64,000 nucleotides of DNA from Pseudoselenomonas ruminis (GCF_008271295.1 NZ_VTOY01000003.1:62001-126000), one strand, 5' to 3'. Shown: positions 52,542 through 62,236, counted from the first letter of the stretch. Program-made: numbers and translations. The notes: generated from the letters alone by a model not told the origin.

Positions 52542-54002
52542 TTGGCTTTTAAGGATTTACGGGAATTTATCGCGGAGCTTGAAAAGCGCGGCCTGCTCAA
52601 GCGCATCCAGACGGAGGTAGACCCGGAGCTGGAAATCACGGAAATCACGGACCGCGTGTCCAAGATGGAAGGCGATAAGAATGTGGCGCTGTTGTTCGAG
52701 AACGTCAAAGGCTCGAAGATGCCGGTGCTCATGAATGCGTTTGGCAGCTATGAACGCATGGCTTTGGCATTGGGCGTGGAAAAACTCGACGACGTTGCCG
52801 ATGAGCTGCGCGAGATGATGAAGCTGCCGTATGTGTCGCTGCAGAATAAGATGAGTGTTGTCACGATGATTCCGATGATCAAGCGCGCCATCAATTTCCC
52901 GAAATATGTCAAGAATGCACCATGTCAGGAAGTTGTCGAGACAGAGAATCCGAATCTCGACGAGATTCCTATCCTCAAGTGCTGGCCGGATGATGGCGGT
53001 CCGTTTGTTACGCTGCCACTCGTATTTACGAAGAATCCGAAGACGGGCAAGCGCAATGTCGGCATGTACCGCCTGCAGAAGTACGACAGCCGTACGACGG
53101 GGATGCATTGGCACATCCATAAGAACGGTGCGGAAAACTTCCGCGACACGAAGGCGCAGGGCGGCGACCGCATCGAGGCGGCTGTCGCTATTGGAACCGA
53201 TCCGGTCGTGACTTATGCGGCGACGGCTCCGCTGCCGCGCGATATCGACGAGATGGTTTTTGCCGGTTTCCTGCGGCATAAATCCGTCGAGATGGTCAAG
53301 TGCAAGACCGTTGATATTGAGGTGCCGGCTAATGCGGAAATCATCCTTGAGGGCTATGTCATGACCGACGAAGTCCGCCGCGAGGGGCCGTTTGGCGACC
53401 ATACGGGGTACTATTCGCTGGCTGATGACTATCCGGTGTTCCATATCACGGCTATCACGCACCGCAAGGACGCTATCTATTCGTCCACGGTTGTCGGCAA
53501 GCCGCCGATGGAGGATTGCTATCTGGCCAAGGCTACGGAGCGCATCTTCCTGCCGCTCCTGCAGCAGATGCAGCCGGAAATCATCGACATCAATATGCCG
53601 CTTGAAGGCGTATTCCATGACTGCTGCATCGTATCGATCAAGAAGTCGTATCCGATGCAGGCGCGCAAGGTCATGCATGCGCTCTGGGGTATGGGACAGA
53701 TGATGAACGTCAAGATGATCATCGTTGTCGATTCGCATGTCAATGTTCAGGATCTGAAGGAAGTCTGGTGGCGCGTCTACAACAACATCGATGCCAAACA
53801 TGACCTCGAGATTGTCGAGGGTCCGCTCGATGTGCTTGACCATTCCTCGCCAATGGCGAAATGGGGAGCGAAGCTCGGTATCGATGCCACGAAGACCTGG
53901 CCGGAAGAAGGGCATACGCGTGAGTGGCCGGAAGAAATCAGCATGTCTGAGGATATCCGCAAGAAGGTCGATGCCAAGTGGAAGGAGCTTGGTCTCGATT
54001 GA
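52542..54002 (+). CDS. UbiD-family decarboxylase (menaquinone-type)
   Basis: 486 residues from TTG 52542 (GGGAGG upstream). A UbiD fold with FKDLREFIAELEKRGLLKRI, the prenylated-FMN and metal site region MHWHIHKNGAENFRD, and the catalytic Glu-Arg-Glu region ...DEVRREGPFGDHTGYYSL. Enzymes of this group decarboxylate aromatic acids using prenyl-FMN; adjacent to a UbiA-type prenyltransferase it is most likely the decarboxylase of (futalosine-route) menaquinone synthesis. No UbiX flavin prenyltransferase is in the window. Confidence 0.88.
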   Translation: MAFKDLREFIAELEKRGLLKRIQTEVDPELEITEITDRVSKMEGDKNVALLFENVKGSKMPVLMNAFGSYERMALALGVEKLDDVADELREMMKLPYVSLQNKMSVVTMIPMIKRAINFPKYVKNAPCQEVVETENPNLDEIPILKCWPDDGGPFVTLPLVFTKNPKTGKRNVGMYRLQKYDSRTTGMHWHIHKNGAENFRDTKAQGGDRIEAAVAIGTDPVVTYAATAPLPRDIDEMVFAGFLRHKSVEMVKCKTVDIEVPANAEIILEGYVMTDEVRREGPFGDHTGYYSLADDYPVFHITAITHRKDAIYSSTVVGKPPMEDCYLAKATERIFLPLLQQMQPEIIDINMPLEGVFHDCCIVSIKKSYPMQARKVMHALWGMGQMMNVKMIIVVDSHVNVQDLKEVWWRVYNNIDAKHDLEIVEGPLDVLDHSSPMAKWGAKLGIDATKTWPEEGHTREWPEEISMSEDIRKKVDAKWKELGLD

Positions 54003-54847
54003 TTAGTATAAAAGCACATATCAACAACGTTGCGCTGCATCATACGATCTTTGATCTGCCGTTTGCCTTTATGGCGGCGGTACTCGCCGCTGGCGGGCAT
54101 CCTTCCCTTCATGACCTGTTTTGGATTGCTATGGCCATCACCACTGGCCGTGCTGCTGCCATGGCCATGGACAACCTGGCCGATCTCAAATATGACAGCC
54201 AGCAGCCGCGCATGAATTACCGGGCTATGGTACGCGGGGAAATCACGAAACGTGAGGCGAAGGTGTTTATCGTCATCTGCCTGGTTCTCATGGTGCTCTC
54301 GGTCCTGCAGCTGCAGCCAATCTGCATTTATCTGCTGCCTGTGGCAGCGGTGCCGTTCATGATTTATCCGTACATGAAGCGGTTTACGGGCTGGTGTCAT
54401 CTGTTCCTGGGCCTTGCTATCGGTATGGCGCCGGCAGGTGGCTGGGTTGGCGTCAGCGGCCAGATCACGGCGCCAATGGTGCTTTTATGCATCGCGGTAG
54501 CGCTCTGGATTGGTGCCTTTGATGCCATGTACGGCGCGCAGGATGAGGAGTTTGACAAGAGTCAGGGGCTGCACTCGCTGGCAACCGAATACGGTGCGGC
54601 TGGCGCGTTCAAGATTGCGGTTGCCCTGCATGTCATCTGCATCGTCTGCTTCTTGGCCGTTGGCGTGATGCTGCAGCTGTCATCCCTGTATTATTTCGGG
54701 GTTGGCATTGCAGCAGGAACGCTGGTCTATCAGCATCGGATTGTGAGCCCGACGGATTTTTCGCGGGTTACGCAGCGTTATTTCATGCGCAATGGCATCG
54801 TATCGGTGGCAATCTGCGTATGCACCTGGCTTAGTTTTTATCTGTAA
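53999..54847 (+). CDS. UbiA-family prenyltransferase (MqnP-like)
   Basis: 282 residues from TTG 53999, whose TTGA overlaps the ubiD-like stop; AAGGAG lies inside the end of the previous gene. Eight to nine TM helices. First Asp motif in MAMDNLADLKYDSQQPR (here NLADLKYD), second in YGAQDEEFDKSQGLHS. The HHTIFDLPFAF start is that of the 4-hydroxybenzoate polyprenyltransferase branch found in futalosine-pathway clusters. It attaches the polyprenyl tail to the naphthoate ring in the membrane. Confidence 0.86.
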   Translation: MISIKAHINNVALHHTIFDLPFAFMAAVLAAGGHPSLHDLFWIAMAITTGRAAAMAMDNLADLKYDSQQPRMNYRAMVRGEITKREAKVFIVICLVLMVLSVLQLQPICIYLLPVAAVPFMIYPYMKRFTGWCHLFLGLAIGMAPAGGWVGVSGQITAPMVLLCIAVALWIGAFDAMYGAQDEEFDKSQGLHSLATEYGAAGAFKIAVALHVICIVCFLAVGVMLQLSSLYYFGVGIAAGTLVYQHRIVSPTDFSRVTQRYFMRNGIVSVAICVCTWLSFYL

Positions 54848-54868
54848 TCCATATAGGGGAGGGACTCT

Positions 54869-55732
54869 ATGTCAGCGAGAATTCTCGAAGGAAAAGTCTT
54901 TGCACAGCAGTTCAAGGATGATGCGGGCCGCAGGGCCGAAGTCTTGCGGGAGAAATACGGTGTGAATCCGGGCCTTGCCGTTATCATTGTCGGCAGCAAT
55001 CCGGCATCGCAGGTCTATGTCCGCAACAAGAACAAATCCTGTGAGGCTTTGGGAATTTATTCGGAAGTCGTGGAGATGCCGGAGACGACATCGAAGCAGG
55101 AACTTATCGCCAAGATTGATGAACTCAATCTCGATAAGCGCATTCACGGCATCCTCGTTCAGCTGCCGCTGCCGGCTCAGATTGCCAAGGATGAGGCGGA
55201 AATCCTCAATCGCATCGACCCGGCTAAGGATGTGGATGGCTTCCATCCCGTCAATGTAGGACGGCTCGTTACCGGTGAAGATGGACTCGTTCCATGCACG
55301 CCGGCAGGCTGCATCCGCATGCTGGAACTCGCAGACATTCCCCTGGATGGAAAGCGGGCGGTAGTCATTGGCCGCAGCAATATCGTGGGCAAGCCGATGC
55401 TTCATCTGTTGCTGGCTAAGAATGCTACGGTGACCATCTGTCATTCGCATACGGAGAACCTCGCCGCGATTACGCGCGAGGCCGATATCCTCGTGGCAGC
55501 CATCGGCAAGCCGAATTTTGTCACTGCGGATATGGTAAAACCTGGGGCCGCCGTCATCGACGTCGGCATCAATCGCATCGCCCCAAAAAAGCTTGTCGGT
55601 GATGTTGATTTTGAGGCCGTCAAGGAAGTGGCAGGAGCAATCACGCCAGTGCCGGGAGGAGTAGGACTCCTGACGGTGGCTATGCTCATGCAGAATGTTG
55701 TCAAGGCAGCCGAAAAGGCAGTCTGCAAATAA
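54869..55732 (+). CDS. folD: Bifunctional methylene-THF dehydrogenase/cyclohydrolase
   Basis: 287 residues. [29 protein letters not shown] includes the catalytic Tyr-xxx-Lys region (YVRNK); [40 protein letters not shown] and [13 protein letters not shown] are the FolD signatures. It interconverts 5,10-methylene-THF and 10-formyl-THF with NADP(H). GGGGAGGG precedes the ATG; followed by fhs. Confidence 0.97.
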   Translation: MSARILEGKVFAQQFKDDAGRRAEVLREKYGVNPGLAVIIVGSNPASQVYVRNKNKSCEALGIYSEVVEMPETTSKQELIAKIDELNLDKRIHGILVQLPLPAQIAKDEAEILNRIDPAKDVDGFHPVNVGRLVTGEDGLVPCTPAGCIRMLELADIPLDGKRAVVIGRSNIVGKPMLHLLLAKNATVTICHSHTENLAAITREADILVAAIGKPNFVTADMVKPGAAVIDVGINRIAPKKLVGDVDFEAVKEVAGAITPVPGGVGLLTVAMLMQNVVKAAEKAVCK

Positions 55733-55779
55733 ATAACCGAATATCTTTCACGGAAACAAACAGAGGAGAAGAAAGCCTA

Positions 55780-57447
55780 ATGAAAACTGATGTGGAGATT
55801 GCTCAGGAAGCAGAGATGCAGGACATCCGGAAAATCGCCGAGAAACTGGAAATCTCGGAAGATGAACTGGAACTCTATGGCAAGTACAAGGCAAAAATCA
55901 CGCTTGATGCTTGGGAAAAGGTCAAGAATCGTCCGAATGGTAAACTCGTTCTCGTGACAGCCATCAATCCGACGCCGGCTGGTGAAGGCAAGACAACGAC
56001 AAGTGTAGGGCTTGCCGATGCCTTCCACAAGCAGGGGAAGAAAGTGGCCGTTGCCCTGCGTGAGCCATCGCTTGGACCGTGCTTCGGCCTAAAGGGCGGC
56101 GCTGCTGGCGGCGGTTATGCACAGGTTGTGCCGATGGAGGATATCAACCTTCATTTTACGGGGGACTTCCATGCGATTACGACGGCTCACAACCTATTGG
56201 CGGCTGTTATCGATAACCACATCCAGCAGGGGAATGCACTGGATATCGATGTGCGCCGTGTCGTTTGGAAACGCGTGCTGGACCTCAATGACCGCGCCCT
56301 GCGCCATGTCGTCATCGGCATGGGCGGCAAGGCCCATGGTGTGCCGCGCGAGACGGGCTTTGACATCACGGTAGCCTCGGAGATGATGGCTATCCTGTGC
56401 CTGGCCTCGGGCCTTGAGGATATGAAAAAGCGTCTCGGGGAAATCGTTGTTGCCTATACGCGCGATGGCCGTGCCGTCCGCGCCAAGGAGCTCAATGTCA
56501 CGGGAGCTTTGACGCTGCTCTTCAAGGATGCCATCAAGCCGAATCTCGTGCAGACGCTCGAGGGTACGCCGGCATTCATCCATGGCGGTCCGTTTGCCAA
56601 TATCGCCCATGGCTGCAACAGCGTCATGGCGACGAAGTTTGCCCTGAAGTTTGCCGATTACGTCGTCACGGAGGCCGGCTTCGGTGCTGACCTCGGTGCT
56701 GAGAAGTTCCTCGACATCAAGTGCCGTTTTGCCGGTATCCATCCCGATGCCGTAGTCATCGTGGCAACGGTCCGTGCTCTCAAGATGCATGGCGGCCTCG
56801 ATAAGAAAGAGCTGGACCATGTCGATATGGCAGCCCTTGAAAAGGGCCTGGCCAACCTTACCAAGCACATCGAAAACATCCAGAAGTTTGGCCTGCCGGC
56901 AGTCGTTGCCATCAATGCCTTCCCGACGGACACGAAGGAAGAGCTAGACTTTGTCGAAAAGAAATGCAACGAGCTCGGCGCCGAGGTCGCTTTGTCGGAG
57001 GTTTGGGCCAAAGGCGGCGAAGGTGGCCTGAAACTGGCCGAGAAAGTCGAAGAAGCTTTTGGCAAGCAGAACGACTTCCATTTCATCTATGAGACGGAGC
57101 AGTCGATCCCGGAGAAGATTACGGCTATCGCGCGTGAAATCTACGGTGCCGATGGTGTGGACTTTACGGCTCCGGCAAAGAAACAGCTCAAGGAAATCGA
57201 AGACCTTGGCTTTGACAAGATGCCAGTCTGCATGGCTAAGACGCAGTATTCGTTGTCGGATGATGCGGCGAAGCTTGGCCGTCCGGAAGGTTTCCGCATC
57301 ACGGTGCGCGAGCTGCGCATAGCTGCTGGTGCTGGCTTTATCGTTGCCCTGACTGGCAATATTCTCACGATGCCGGGCCTGCCGAAAAAGCCGGCGGCTG
57401 AAAATATGGACATTGATGAAAGTGGCAAAATCACTGGCCTTTTCTGA
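55780..57447 (+). CDS. fhs: Formate-tetrahydrofolate ligase
   Basis: 555 residues, the normal length. The ATP-binding loop is [19 protein letters not shown]; other signatures are [36 protein letters not shown] (in part), [21 protein letters not shown] and the C-terminal [12 protein letters not shown]. It makes 10-formyl-THF from formate, ATP and THF. Together with FolD and the MetF-like gene it forms a one-carbon block usable for formate assimilation or as a methyl branch. Confidence 0.98.
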   Translation: MKTDVEIAQEAEMQDIRKIAEKLEISEDELELYGKYKAKITLDAWEKVKNRPNGKLVLVTAINPTPAGEGKTTTSVGLADAFHKQGKKVAVALREPSLGPCFGLKGGAAGGGYAQVVPMEDINLHFTGDFHAITTAHNLLAAVIDNHIQQGNALDIDVRRVVWKRVLDLNDRALRHVVIGMGGKAHGVPRETGFDITVASEMMAILCLASGLEDMKKRLGEIVVAYTRDGRAVRAKELNVTGALTLLFKDAIKPNLVQTLEGTPAFIHGGPFANIAHGCNSVMATKFALKFADYVVTEAGFGADLGAEKFLDIKCRFAGIHPDAVVIVATVRALKMHGGLDKKELDHVDMAALEKGLANLTKHIENIQKFGLPAVVAINAFPTDTKEELDFVEKKCNELGAEVALSEVWAKGGEGGLKLAEKVEEAFGKQNDFHFIYETEQSIPEKITAIAREIYGADGVDFTAPAKKQLKEIEDLGFDKMPVCMAKTQYSLSDDAAKLGRPEGFRITVRELRIAAGAGFIVALTGNILTMPGLPKKPAAENMDIDESGKITGLF

Positions 57448-57481
57448 TTGGATTATAGCTATTGGTGAATAGCTATTGGAT

Positions 57482-57517
57482 AAGCGCATTGAGAAAAATC
57501 TCAATGCGCTTATTTTA
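57482..57517 (+). terminator. Terminator after fhs
   Basis: A 12-bp perfect stem AAGCGCATTGAG/CTCAATGCGCTT, 6-base loop, then ATTTTAT. Confidence 0.82.
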
Positions 57518-57631
57518 TAATTAATGCTGATTATCAAAACAAAGGGACAGCTACTTGCAAAATCTATAAAAACATTTTACAATATGATCTATGTAACTAA
57601 TAACCAGTAGAAAAATATCTGGAGGCTGCCT

Positions 57632-58381
57632 ATGAAACGTGTATCGGTTGAGCTGGTGCCACGCGATGAGGAATCGTTGCGCGCTGAGCTTGCGCTCTTA
57701 CAGCAGTACAAGGACAAGATTGATGTCATTAATATTCCTGACTTATTGCGCTTTGAAACGCGCAGCTGGCAGGGAGCAGCTATGGCCAAAGAATATTTTC
57801 CGCAGGCTATGCCGCACATTCGCGCTATGGACATAAACCTCGCGGAAGAGCTGCCGATGAAAGATTATTTGCGTGAACATGATATCCGGGAAGTGCTGGT
57901 TATCGAAGGCGACCCGCCGCAGCGCATGACTCACGCCGTTTATCCGACGGAAAGCACCGATGTCATCCGCAAGTTCCGCGAGGAAATGCCTGAGATAGAT
58001 GTCTATGCCGGCATTGACCAGTACCGGAGTTCTATGCGCGAAGAACTTTACCGCGTTCATCGCAAAGTACAGGCAGGGGCCAAGGGATTCTTTACCCAGC
58101 CGTTCTATGATATGCGGTATTTGGAAATGTACGCAGATATGTTGGATGGATTAGATGTGTACTGGGGCGTATCGCCGGTAATGACAGCTGGTTCGCAGAG
58201 TTATTGGGAACGCAAAAACAACGTGGTATTTCCGAAGTCCTTTGAGCCGGGACTTGAATGGAGTGTGGCGTTTTCACGTGAAGTCAAAGATTGGGCAGAA
58301 AAGAATGGCGAAAATATTTATTTGATGCCAATCCGCACGAATCTTGAGGAATACCTGGCTGGCGTATTTGCCACGTTATAA
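57632..58381 (+). CDS. Short methylenetetrahydrofolate reductase (MetF)-like protein
   Basis: 249 residues, 30-50 shorter than standard MetF. It starts MKRVSVELVPRDEESLRAEL (family barrel strand 1 with the Glu in VELVPRD), then VINIPDLLRFE, VLVIEGDPPQRM (the GDPP loop of MTHFR), AGAKGFFTQPFYD (AG.....TQ.FYD folate-site signature) and a C-terminal WGVSPVMTAGS. Enough signatures remain to place it in the MTHFR superfamily, possibly as the flavin enzyme reducing methylene-THF, but the short length leaves substrate and electron donor open. nfnAB lies just downstream. Confidence 0.75.
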   Translation: MKRVSVELVPRDEESLRAELALLQQYKDKIDVINIPDLLRFETRSWQGAAMAKEYFPQAMPHIRAMDINLAEELPMKDYLREHDIREVLVIEGDPPQRMTHAVYPTESTDVIRKFREEMPEIDVYAGIDQYRSSMREELYRVHRKVQAGAKGFFTQPFYDMRYLEMYADMLDGLDVYWGVSPVMTAGSQSYWERKNNVVFPKSFEPGLEWSVAFSREVKDWAEKNGENIYLMPIRTNLEEYLAGVFATL

Positions 58382-58441
58382 GATTTGCAAACAGGTCCGC
58401 AGAGTTTGTGGATGTTAGGTTATATTTTAGGAGAGTGAAAC

Positions 58442-59284
58442 ATGTTTAAAATCCTGAGGAAAGAGGAGCTTTCCCCGAATGTCTTCTCGATGGATATTGA
58501 TGCACCGCGCGTCGCGAAAAAAGCACAGGCAGGCCAGTTTATCGTTCTGCGTGTAGATGAAAAGGGCGAGCGAATTCCACTGACGATTGCCAATTTCAAT
58601 CGTGAGACCGGTGTCGTAAATATCGTGTTCCAGGTTATCGGTGCATCGACGATGGCTTTGGCTGCTGTCGAGCCGGGCGAGTCGATCATCGATTTTGTCG
58701 GGCCGCTCGGTCAGCCGTCGGAAATCAAGAAGTTTGATGGCACGGTAGTTGTCGTTGGCGGCGGTATTGGTGTAGCGCCGACGTTCCCGATTGCAAGGGC
58801 TATGAAAGAGGCCGGCAATAAGGTCATCGCCATCATGGGCGCCAAAAACAAAGATATCCTGATTATGGAAGATGAGATGAAGGAAGTAACCGACGAAATC
58901 CTCATCACGACCGATGATGGTTCCCGCGGCATCAAGGGCTTTGTTACCTATGCGGTACAGGAACTGGCGGAGCGTGGCGAAAAGATTGCGCAGATTACGG
59001 CAATCGGTCCGGTCATCATGATGAAGAGCGTTGCCGACTGCACGCGTGAGCTTGGCATCCATACGGTCGTCAGTCTCAACCCGATTATGGTTGATGGTAC
59101 GGGCATGTGCGGCGGCTGCCGCGTACAGGTCGGCGATGAGACGAAATTCGCCTGTGTCGATGGTCCAGAGTTTGATGGCCATCTCGTAGATTTCAAGGCA
59201 CTTATGAGCCGCCAGCGCATGTATCGCGACCTCGAGGCCGAAGAAAAAGACCATATCTGCAACATCGGACTGGGGAGGAAGTAA
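58442..59284 (+). CDS. nfnA: NfnA, small subunit of NADH-dependent reduced ferredoxin:NADP+ oxidoreductase
   Basis: 280 residues. FAD/NAD-binding reductase of the PyrK/SudB type: FAD segment RIPLTIANFNRETGVVNIVFQ, NAD loop VVVGGGIGVAPTFPIARAM, and a 2Fe-2S-type Cys cluster MCGGCRVQVGDETKFACVDG. It couples with the large subunit encoded 3 bp downstream. In T. maritima and C. kluyveri NfnAB bifurcates electrons between NADPH, NAD+ and ferredoxin. Assignment rests on the gene pair. Confidence 0.9.
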   Translation: MFKILRKEELSPNVFSMDIDAPRVAKKAQAGQFIVLRVDEKGERIPLTIANFNRETGVVNIVFQVIGASTMALAAVEPGESIIDFVGPLGQPSEIKKFDGTVVVVGGGIGVAPTFPIARAMKEAGNKVIAIMGAKNKDILIMEDEMKEVTDEILITTDDGSRGIKGFVTYAVQELAERGEKIAQITAIGPVIMMKSVADCTRELGIHTVVSLNPIMVDGTGMCGGCRVQVGDETKFACVDGPEFDGHLVDFKALMSRQRMYRDLEAEEKDHICNIGLGRK

Positions 59285-59287
59285 GCA

Positions 59288-60691
59288 ATGGCTCTGTCTT
59301 TGAAAAAACATGAAATGCCGGTACAGGACCCGAAAGTCCGTGCCCATAACTTTGATGAGGTAGCCCTGGGCTACGATGAAGAAACGGCAGTAGCCGAGGC
59401 AGAACGCTGCCTGCACTGCAAGATTCCGCAGTGTCGCAAAGGCTGCCCGGTATCGGTTGATATCCCCGAGTTCATCGGCAAAATCAAAGAGCGTGATTTT
59501 GATGGCGCTATCGAAAAAATCAAGGAAGCCAACGCACTGCCGGCTGTCTGCGGCCGCGTCTGCCCGCAGGAGAACCAGTGCGAGAAATACTGCGTACTGG
59601 CCAAGAAGGGCGAGTCGGTCGGCATTGGCCGTCTCGAGCGTTTCGTGGCTGACCGCTATATGGCTAAGAACGAAGAAGTAAAGCCAATCGAATTTGCCGA
59701 AGATGCCCAGAAGGTTGCCGTTTTGGGTTCCGGTCCGTCCGGCCTTTCCTGTGCTGGCGACCTTGCCAAGATGGGCTATAAGGTCACGGTCTTTGAGGCA
59801 CTGCACAAAGCTGGCGGCGTTTTGTCCTATGGCATTCCGGAATTCCGTCTGCCGAAGGACAAGGTTGTCAAAAAGGAAATCGAAAACATTGAGAAACTCG
59901 GCGTCAAATTCGAGCTTGATGCTGTTGCTGGCCGCCTGTTCACCGTCGATGAGCTGATGGAAGAAGAGGGCTTTGATGCCGTATTCATCGGCACGGGTGC
60001 CGGCTTGCCACGTTTCCAGGGGATTCCGGGCGAGGGGCTTAATGGCGTTTATTCGGCCAATGAGTTCCTGACGCGCTGCAATCTCATGAAGGCGTATAAG
60101 TTCCCTGAGTACGCAACGCCAATCAAGGTCGGCAAGAATGTCGCTGTCATCGGTGGCGGCAACGTGGCTATGGATGCTGCCCGCACGGCACTGCGCCTTG
60201 GTGCGGAGCACGTTTATATCGTCTACCGCCGCAGTGAAGCAGAGCTGCCGGCTCGTAAGGAAGAAGTCGAGCATGCAAAAGAAGAGGGCATTGACTTTAA
60301 ATTGCTCAACAACCCGGTTGAGATTCTCGGCAACGAGGAAGGCTGGGTTAGCGGGATGAAGTGCATCCGCATGGAACTCGGTGAGCCCGATGAGTCTGGC
60401 CGCCGCCGTCCGGTACCGGTAGAAGGTTCGGAGTTCGAGCTGGCCGTTGATACCGTTATCGTGTCGATTGGTACGGGCCCGAATCCGATCATTGCCCATA
60501 CGACGCCGGGGCTGGCTACGACGAAACGCGGCAATATCGAAGCCGATGAAGAATCGTGTGCAACGTCTAAGCCGGGCGTGTTTGCCGGTGGTGATATCGT
60601 CACGGGTGCGGCTACGGTAATTCTCGCTATGGGCGCAGGCCGCAAGGCTGCCGCCGCTATCGATGAATATCTGAAAAGCAAAAAGAAATAA
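59288..60691 (+). CDS. nfnB: NfnB (GltD-like NADPH oxidoreductase, large subunit)
   Basis: 467 residues. Two N-terminal 4Fe-4S sets, CLHCKIPQCRKGCPV and CGRVCPQENQCEKYCV; FAD-binding VAVLGSGPSGLSCAGDL; NADPH-binding VAVIGGGNVAMDAARTALRLG; C-terminal FAD contact PGVFAGGDIVTGAATVILAMGAGRKAA (in part). It resembles the small subunit of glutamate synthase, but the adjacent nfnA makes the bifurcating Nfn complex the better call. It would supply NADPH for the one-carbon enzymes encoded upstream. Confidence 0.9.
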   Translation: MALSLKKHEMPVQDPKVRAHNFDEVALGYDEETAVAEAERCLHCKIPQCRKGCPVSVDIPEFIGKIKERDFDGAIEKIKEANALPAVCGRVCPQENQCEKYCVLAKKGESVGIGRLERFVADRYMAKNEEVKPIEFAEDAQKVAVLGSGPSGLSCAGDLAKMGYKVTVFEALHKAGGVLSYGIPEFRLPKDKVVKKEIENIEKLGVKFELDAVAGRLFTVDELMEEEGFDAVFIGTGAGLPRFQGIPGEGLNGVYSANEFLTRCNLMKAYKFPEYATPIKVGKNVAVIGGGNVAMDAARTALRLGAEHVYIVYRRSEAELPARKEEVEHAKEEGIDFKLLNNPVEILGNEEGWVSGMKCIRMELGEPDESGRRRPVPVEGSEFELAVDTVIVSIGTGPNPIIAHTTPGLATTKRGNIEADEESCATSKPGVFAGGDIVTGAATVILAMGAGRKAAAAIDEYLKSKKK

Positions 60692-60799
60692 TGAATAGTT
60701 CCGGTCAATGAAGACCGAATAGAGTCCGTCTCAGTCGCAGCTATGTATTGAGGCGGATTTATCTATTGTATTTGGGAAAGAGGGAAAAGACGACAAATG

Positions 60800-61375
60800 A
60801 TGAATTTTGCTGCCATTGACTTTGAGACAGCAACGGCATCCAGAGATTCGGCTTGCAGTGTGGCAGTCGTGGAAGTCAAGGATGGAAAACTATATGATTC
60901 ATACTATACGCTGATTCAGCCGCCGGCAAACCGGTATAATTATTTCAATACCCGCATTCACGGAATAACGCGGGAAGATACTGCGGATGCACCGGTGTTT
61001 GCGCAGATTTGGCCGGAGCTTTTGACGCACTTGGAAGGGCGTATCGTTGTGGCGCATAATGCGCGCTTTGACATGGGCGTGCTGGGGGCTTGCCTGGCAA
61101 AATCCGGTCTGCCAAATCCGGATTTTGCCTATTGCGATACCGTGGCAATAGCCCGCAAAGTCTGGCCGGATTTGGAGAATCACAAGCTGAATACGGTAGG
61201 CGATTTCCTGCAGATTGCGTTCAATCATCACAATGCACTCGATGATGCCCGCACCTGTGCCTGCATTCCGATGGCGGCCGGCAAGGAGATGTCTACGGAT
61301 AGTCTCGAAGCTTTGGTGCAGGAGCTTGGGGTAGCTGTTCAGCAATTTGGGATAAGAAAGGGGTATAAACGATGA
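60800..61375 (+). CDS. DEDD-family 3'-5' exonuclease (DnaQ-like)
   Basis: About 191 residues; the start is at one of two adjacent ATGs (60797 or 60800). Exo I FAAIDFETATASRDSACS (DFET, here the metal Asp-Glu), Exo II VAHNARFDMGVL, and Exo III NAL DDARTCA with HNALDDA. Similar stand-alone exonucleases act on single-stranded DNA or RNA ends. The stop overlaps the DUF523 gene start (ATGA). Confidence 0.9.
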   Translation: MNFAAIDFETATASRDSACSVAVVEVKDGKLYDSYYTLIQPPANRYNYFNTRIHGITREDTADAPVFAQIWPELLTHLEGRIVVAHNARFDMGVLGACLAKSGLPNPDFAYCDTVAIARKVWPDLENHKLNTVGDFLQIAFNHHNALDDARTCACIPMAAGKEMSTDSLEALVQELGVAVQQFGIRKGYKR

Positions 61376-61869
61376 TTTTGGTAAGTGCCTGTTTGTTGGG
61401 ACATAAAGTGAAATTTAATGGCGGAGCCAATACCAATGAGCTGCTGCTTAAATACAACGAACGGGGAAGATTTATTGCCGTCTGTCCGGAGTGTTTTGCC
61501 ATGCTGCCGGTGCCACGTCCGCCGATGGAAATCCAGGAAGGAACGGGCAAGAAAGTTTTGATGGGAAAAGCCCGCGTCGTGGACGAGAACGGTATGGACA
61601 CGACCAATTATCTTTTGACGGGCGCAGATAAAATCCTCAAGATTGCAGAAGCCTATCATGCGCGTGTGGCAATCCTGAAAGAGGGAAGTCCGTCCTGTGG
61701 TGTCAAGAAGATTCACGGCGGCAACTTTGATGGCAAAAAAATCAAAGGGCAGGGCGTGGCAGCTGCCTTATTGATGAAAAATGGCCTTACGGTCTATTCG
61801 GAAAAGGATATTACGGTGGGAAGACTAGAAGAATTAATCGCTGAAGATGTCCGTCACGATAAAATTTAA
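61372..61869 (+). CDS. DUF523 family protein
   Basis: 165 residues. MILVSACLLGHKVKFNGGANTN, AVCPECFAMLPVPRPPMEI (CPE loop) and LKEGSPSCGVKKIHGG define the family. Conserved Cys in SACLLG, CPE and SPSCG suggests metal or cluster binding. Function not established in my knowledge. Overlaps the exonuclease gene by 4 bp. Confidence 0.9.
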   Translation: MILVSACLLGHKVKFNGGANTNELLLKYNERGRFIAVCPECFAMLPVPRPPMEIQEGTGKKVLMGKARVVDENGMDTTNYLLTGADKILKIAEAYHARVAILKEGSPSCGVKKIHGGNFDGKKIKGQGVAAALLMKNGLTVYSEKDITVGRLEELIAEDVRHDKI

Positions 61870-61899
61870 AAAAAATCGGGATTTTTTTCAAAAAAGGGG

Positions 61900-61928
61900 T
61901 TGCATTCTTTTTGAAAATCCCGTATAAT
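61900..61928 (+). promoter_or_regulatory. Promoter of the tRNA cluster
   Basis: -35 TTGCAT (61900-61905), 17-base spacer, -10 TATAAT (61923-61928), 35 bases before the first tRNA. Confidence 0.8.
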
Positions 61929-61962
61929 ACTTCTTGTCGACACGAGAGTGTCACCGAGTTAT

Positions 61963-62038
61963 TCCTCGATAGCTCAGCCGGTAGAGCACCTGACTGTTAA
62001 TCAGGCTGTCGCAGGTTCGAATCCTGCTCGAGGAGCCA
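61963..62038 (+). tRNA. tRNA-Asn (GTT)
   Basis: Cloverleaf with acceptor TCCTCGA/TCGAGGA, anticodon GTT at 61996-61998 in loop CTGTTAA, T-arm GGTTCGAATCC and encoded CCA end. Confidence 0.97.
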
Positions 62039-62041
62039 TAT

Positions 62042-62116
62042 GGCGCGTTGGTCAAGTGGTTAAGACACCGCCCTTTCACGGCGGCTTCATGGGTTCGAAT
62101 CCCATACGCGTCACCA
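62042..62116 (+). tRNA. tRNA-Glu (TTC)
   Basis: Acceptor GGCGCGT/ACGCGTC (one G-T pair), anticodon stem CCGCC/GGCGG with loop CTTTCAC, anticodon TTC at 62075-62077, T-arm GGTTCGAATCC, encoded CCA. Three bases after tRNA-Asn. Confidence 0.96.
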
Positions 62117-62121
62117 TTTTC

Positions 62122-62197
62122 GGGCGATTAGCTCAGCTGGGAGAGCGCCTGCCTTACAAGCAGGATGTCAGCAGTTCGATCCTGTTATCGCCCACCA
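62122..62197 (+). tRNA. tRNA-Val (TAC)
   Basis: Acceptor GGGCGAT/ATCGCCC, anticodon stem CCTGC/GCAGG with loop CTTACAA, anticodon TAC at 62155-62157, T-arm CAGTTCGATCCTG, encoded CCA. Confidence 0.96.
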
Positions 62198-62208
62198 TTG
62201 AAAAGTAT

Positions 62209-62236
62209 AGGCTGCCGTTAGGGCAGCCTTTTTTTT
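62209..62236 (+). terminator. Terminator of the tRNA cluster
   Basis: An 8-bp perfect stem AGGCTGCC/GGCAGCCT, loop about 5 bases, then T8. Confidence 0.9.

Noticed and set aside
57455-57479. Direct repeat of ATAGCTATTGG with a three-base gap after fhs
   Set aside because: Too short and isolated, adjacent to a terminator; no sign of a mobile element or of array structure.
58427-60499. Open frame of 690 codons antisense to nfnA-nfnB
   Set aside because: It spans two clearly real genes on the other strand and their junction; product is low in recognisable motifs and has no ribosome site.
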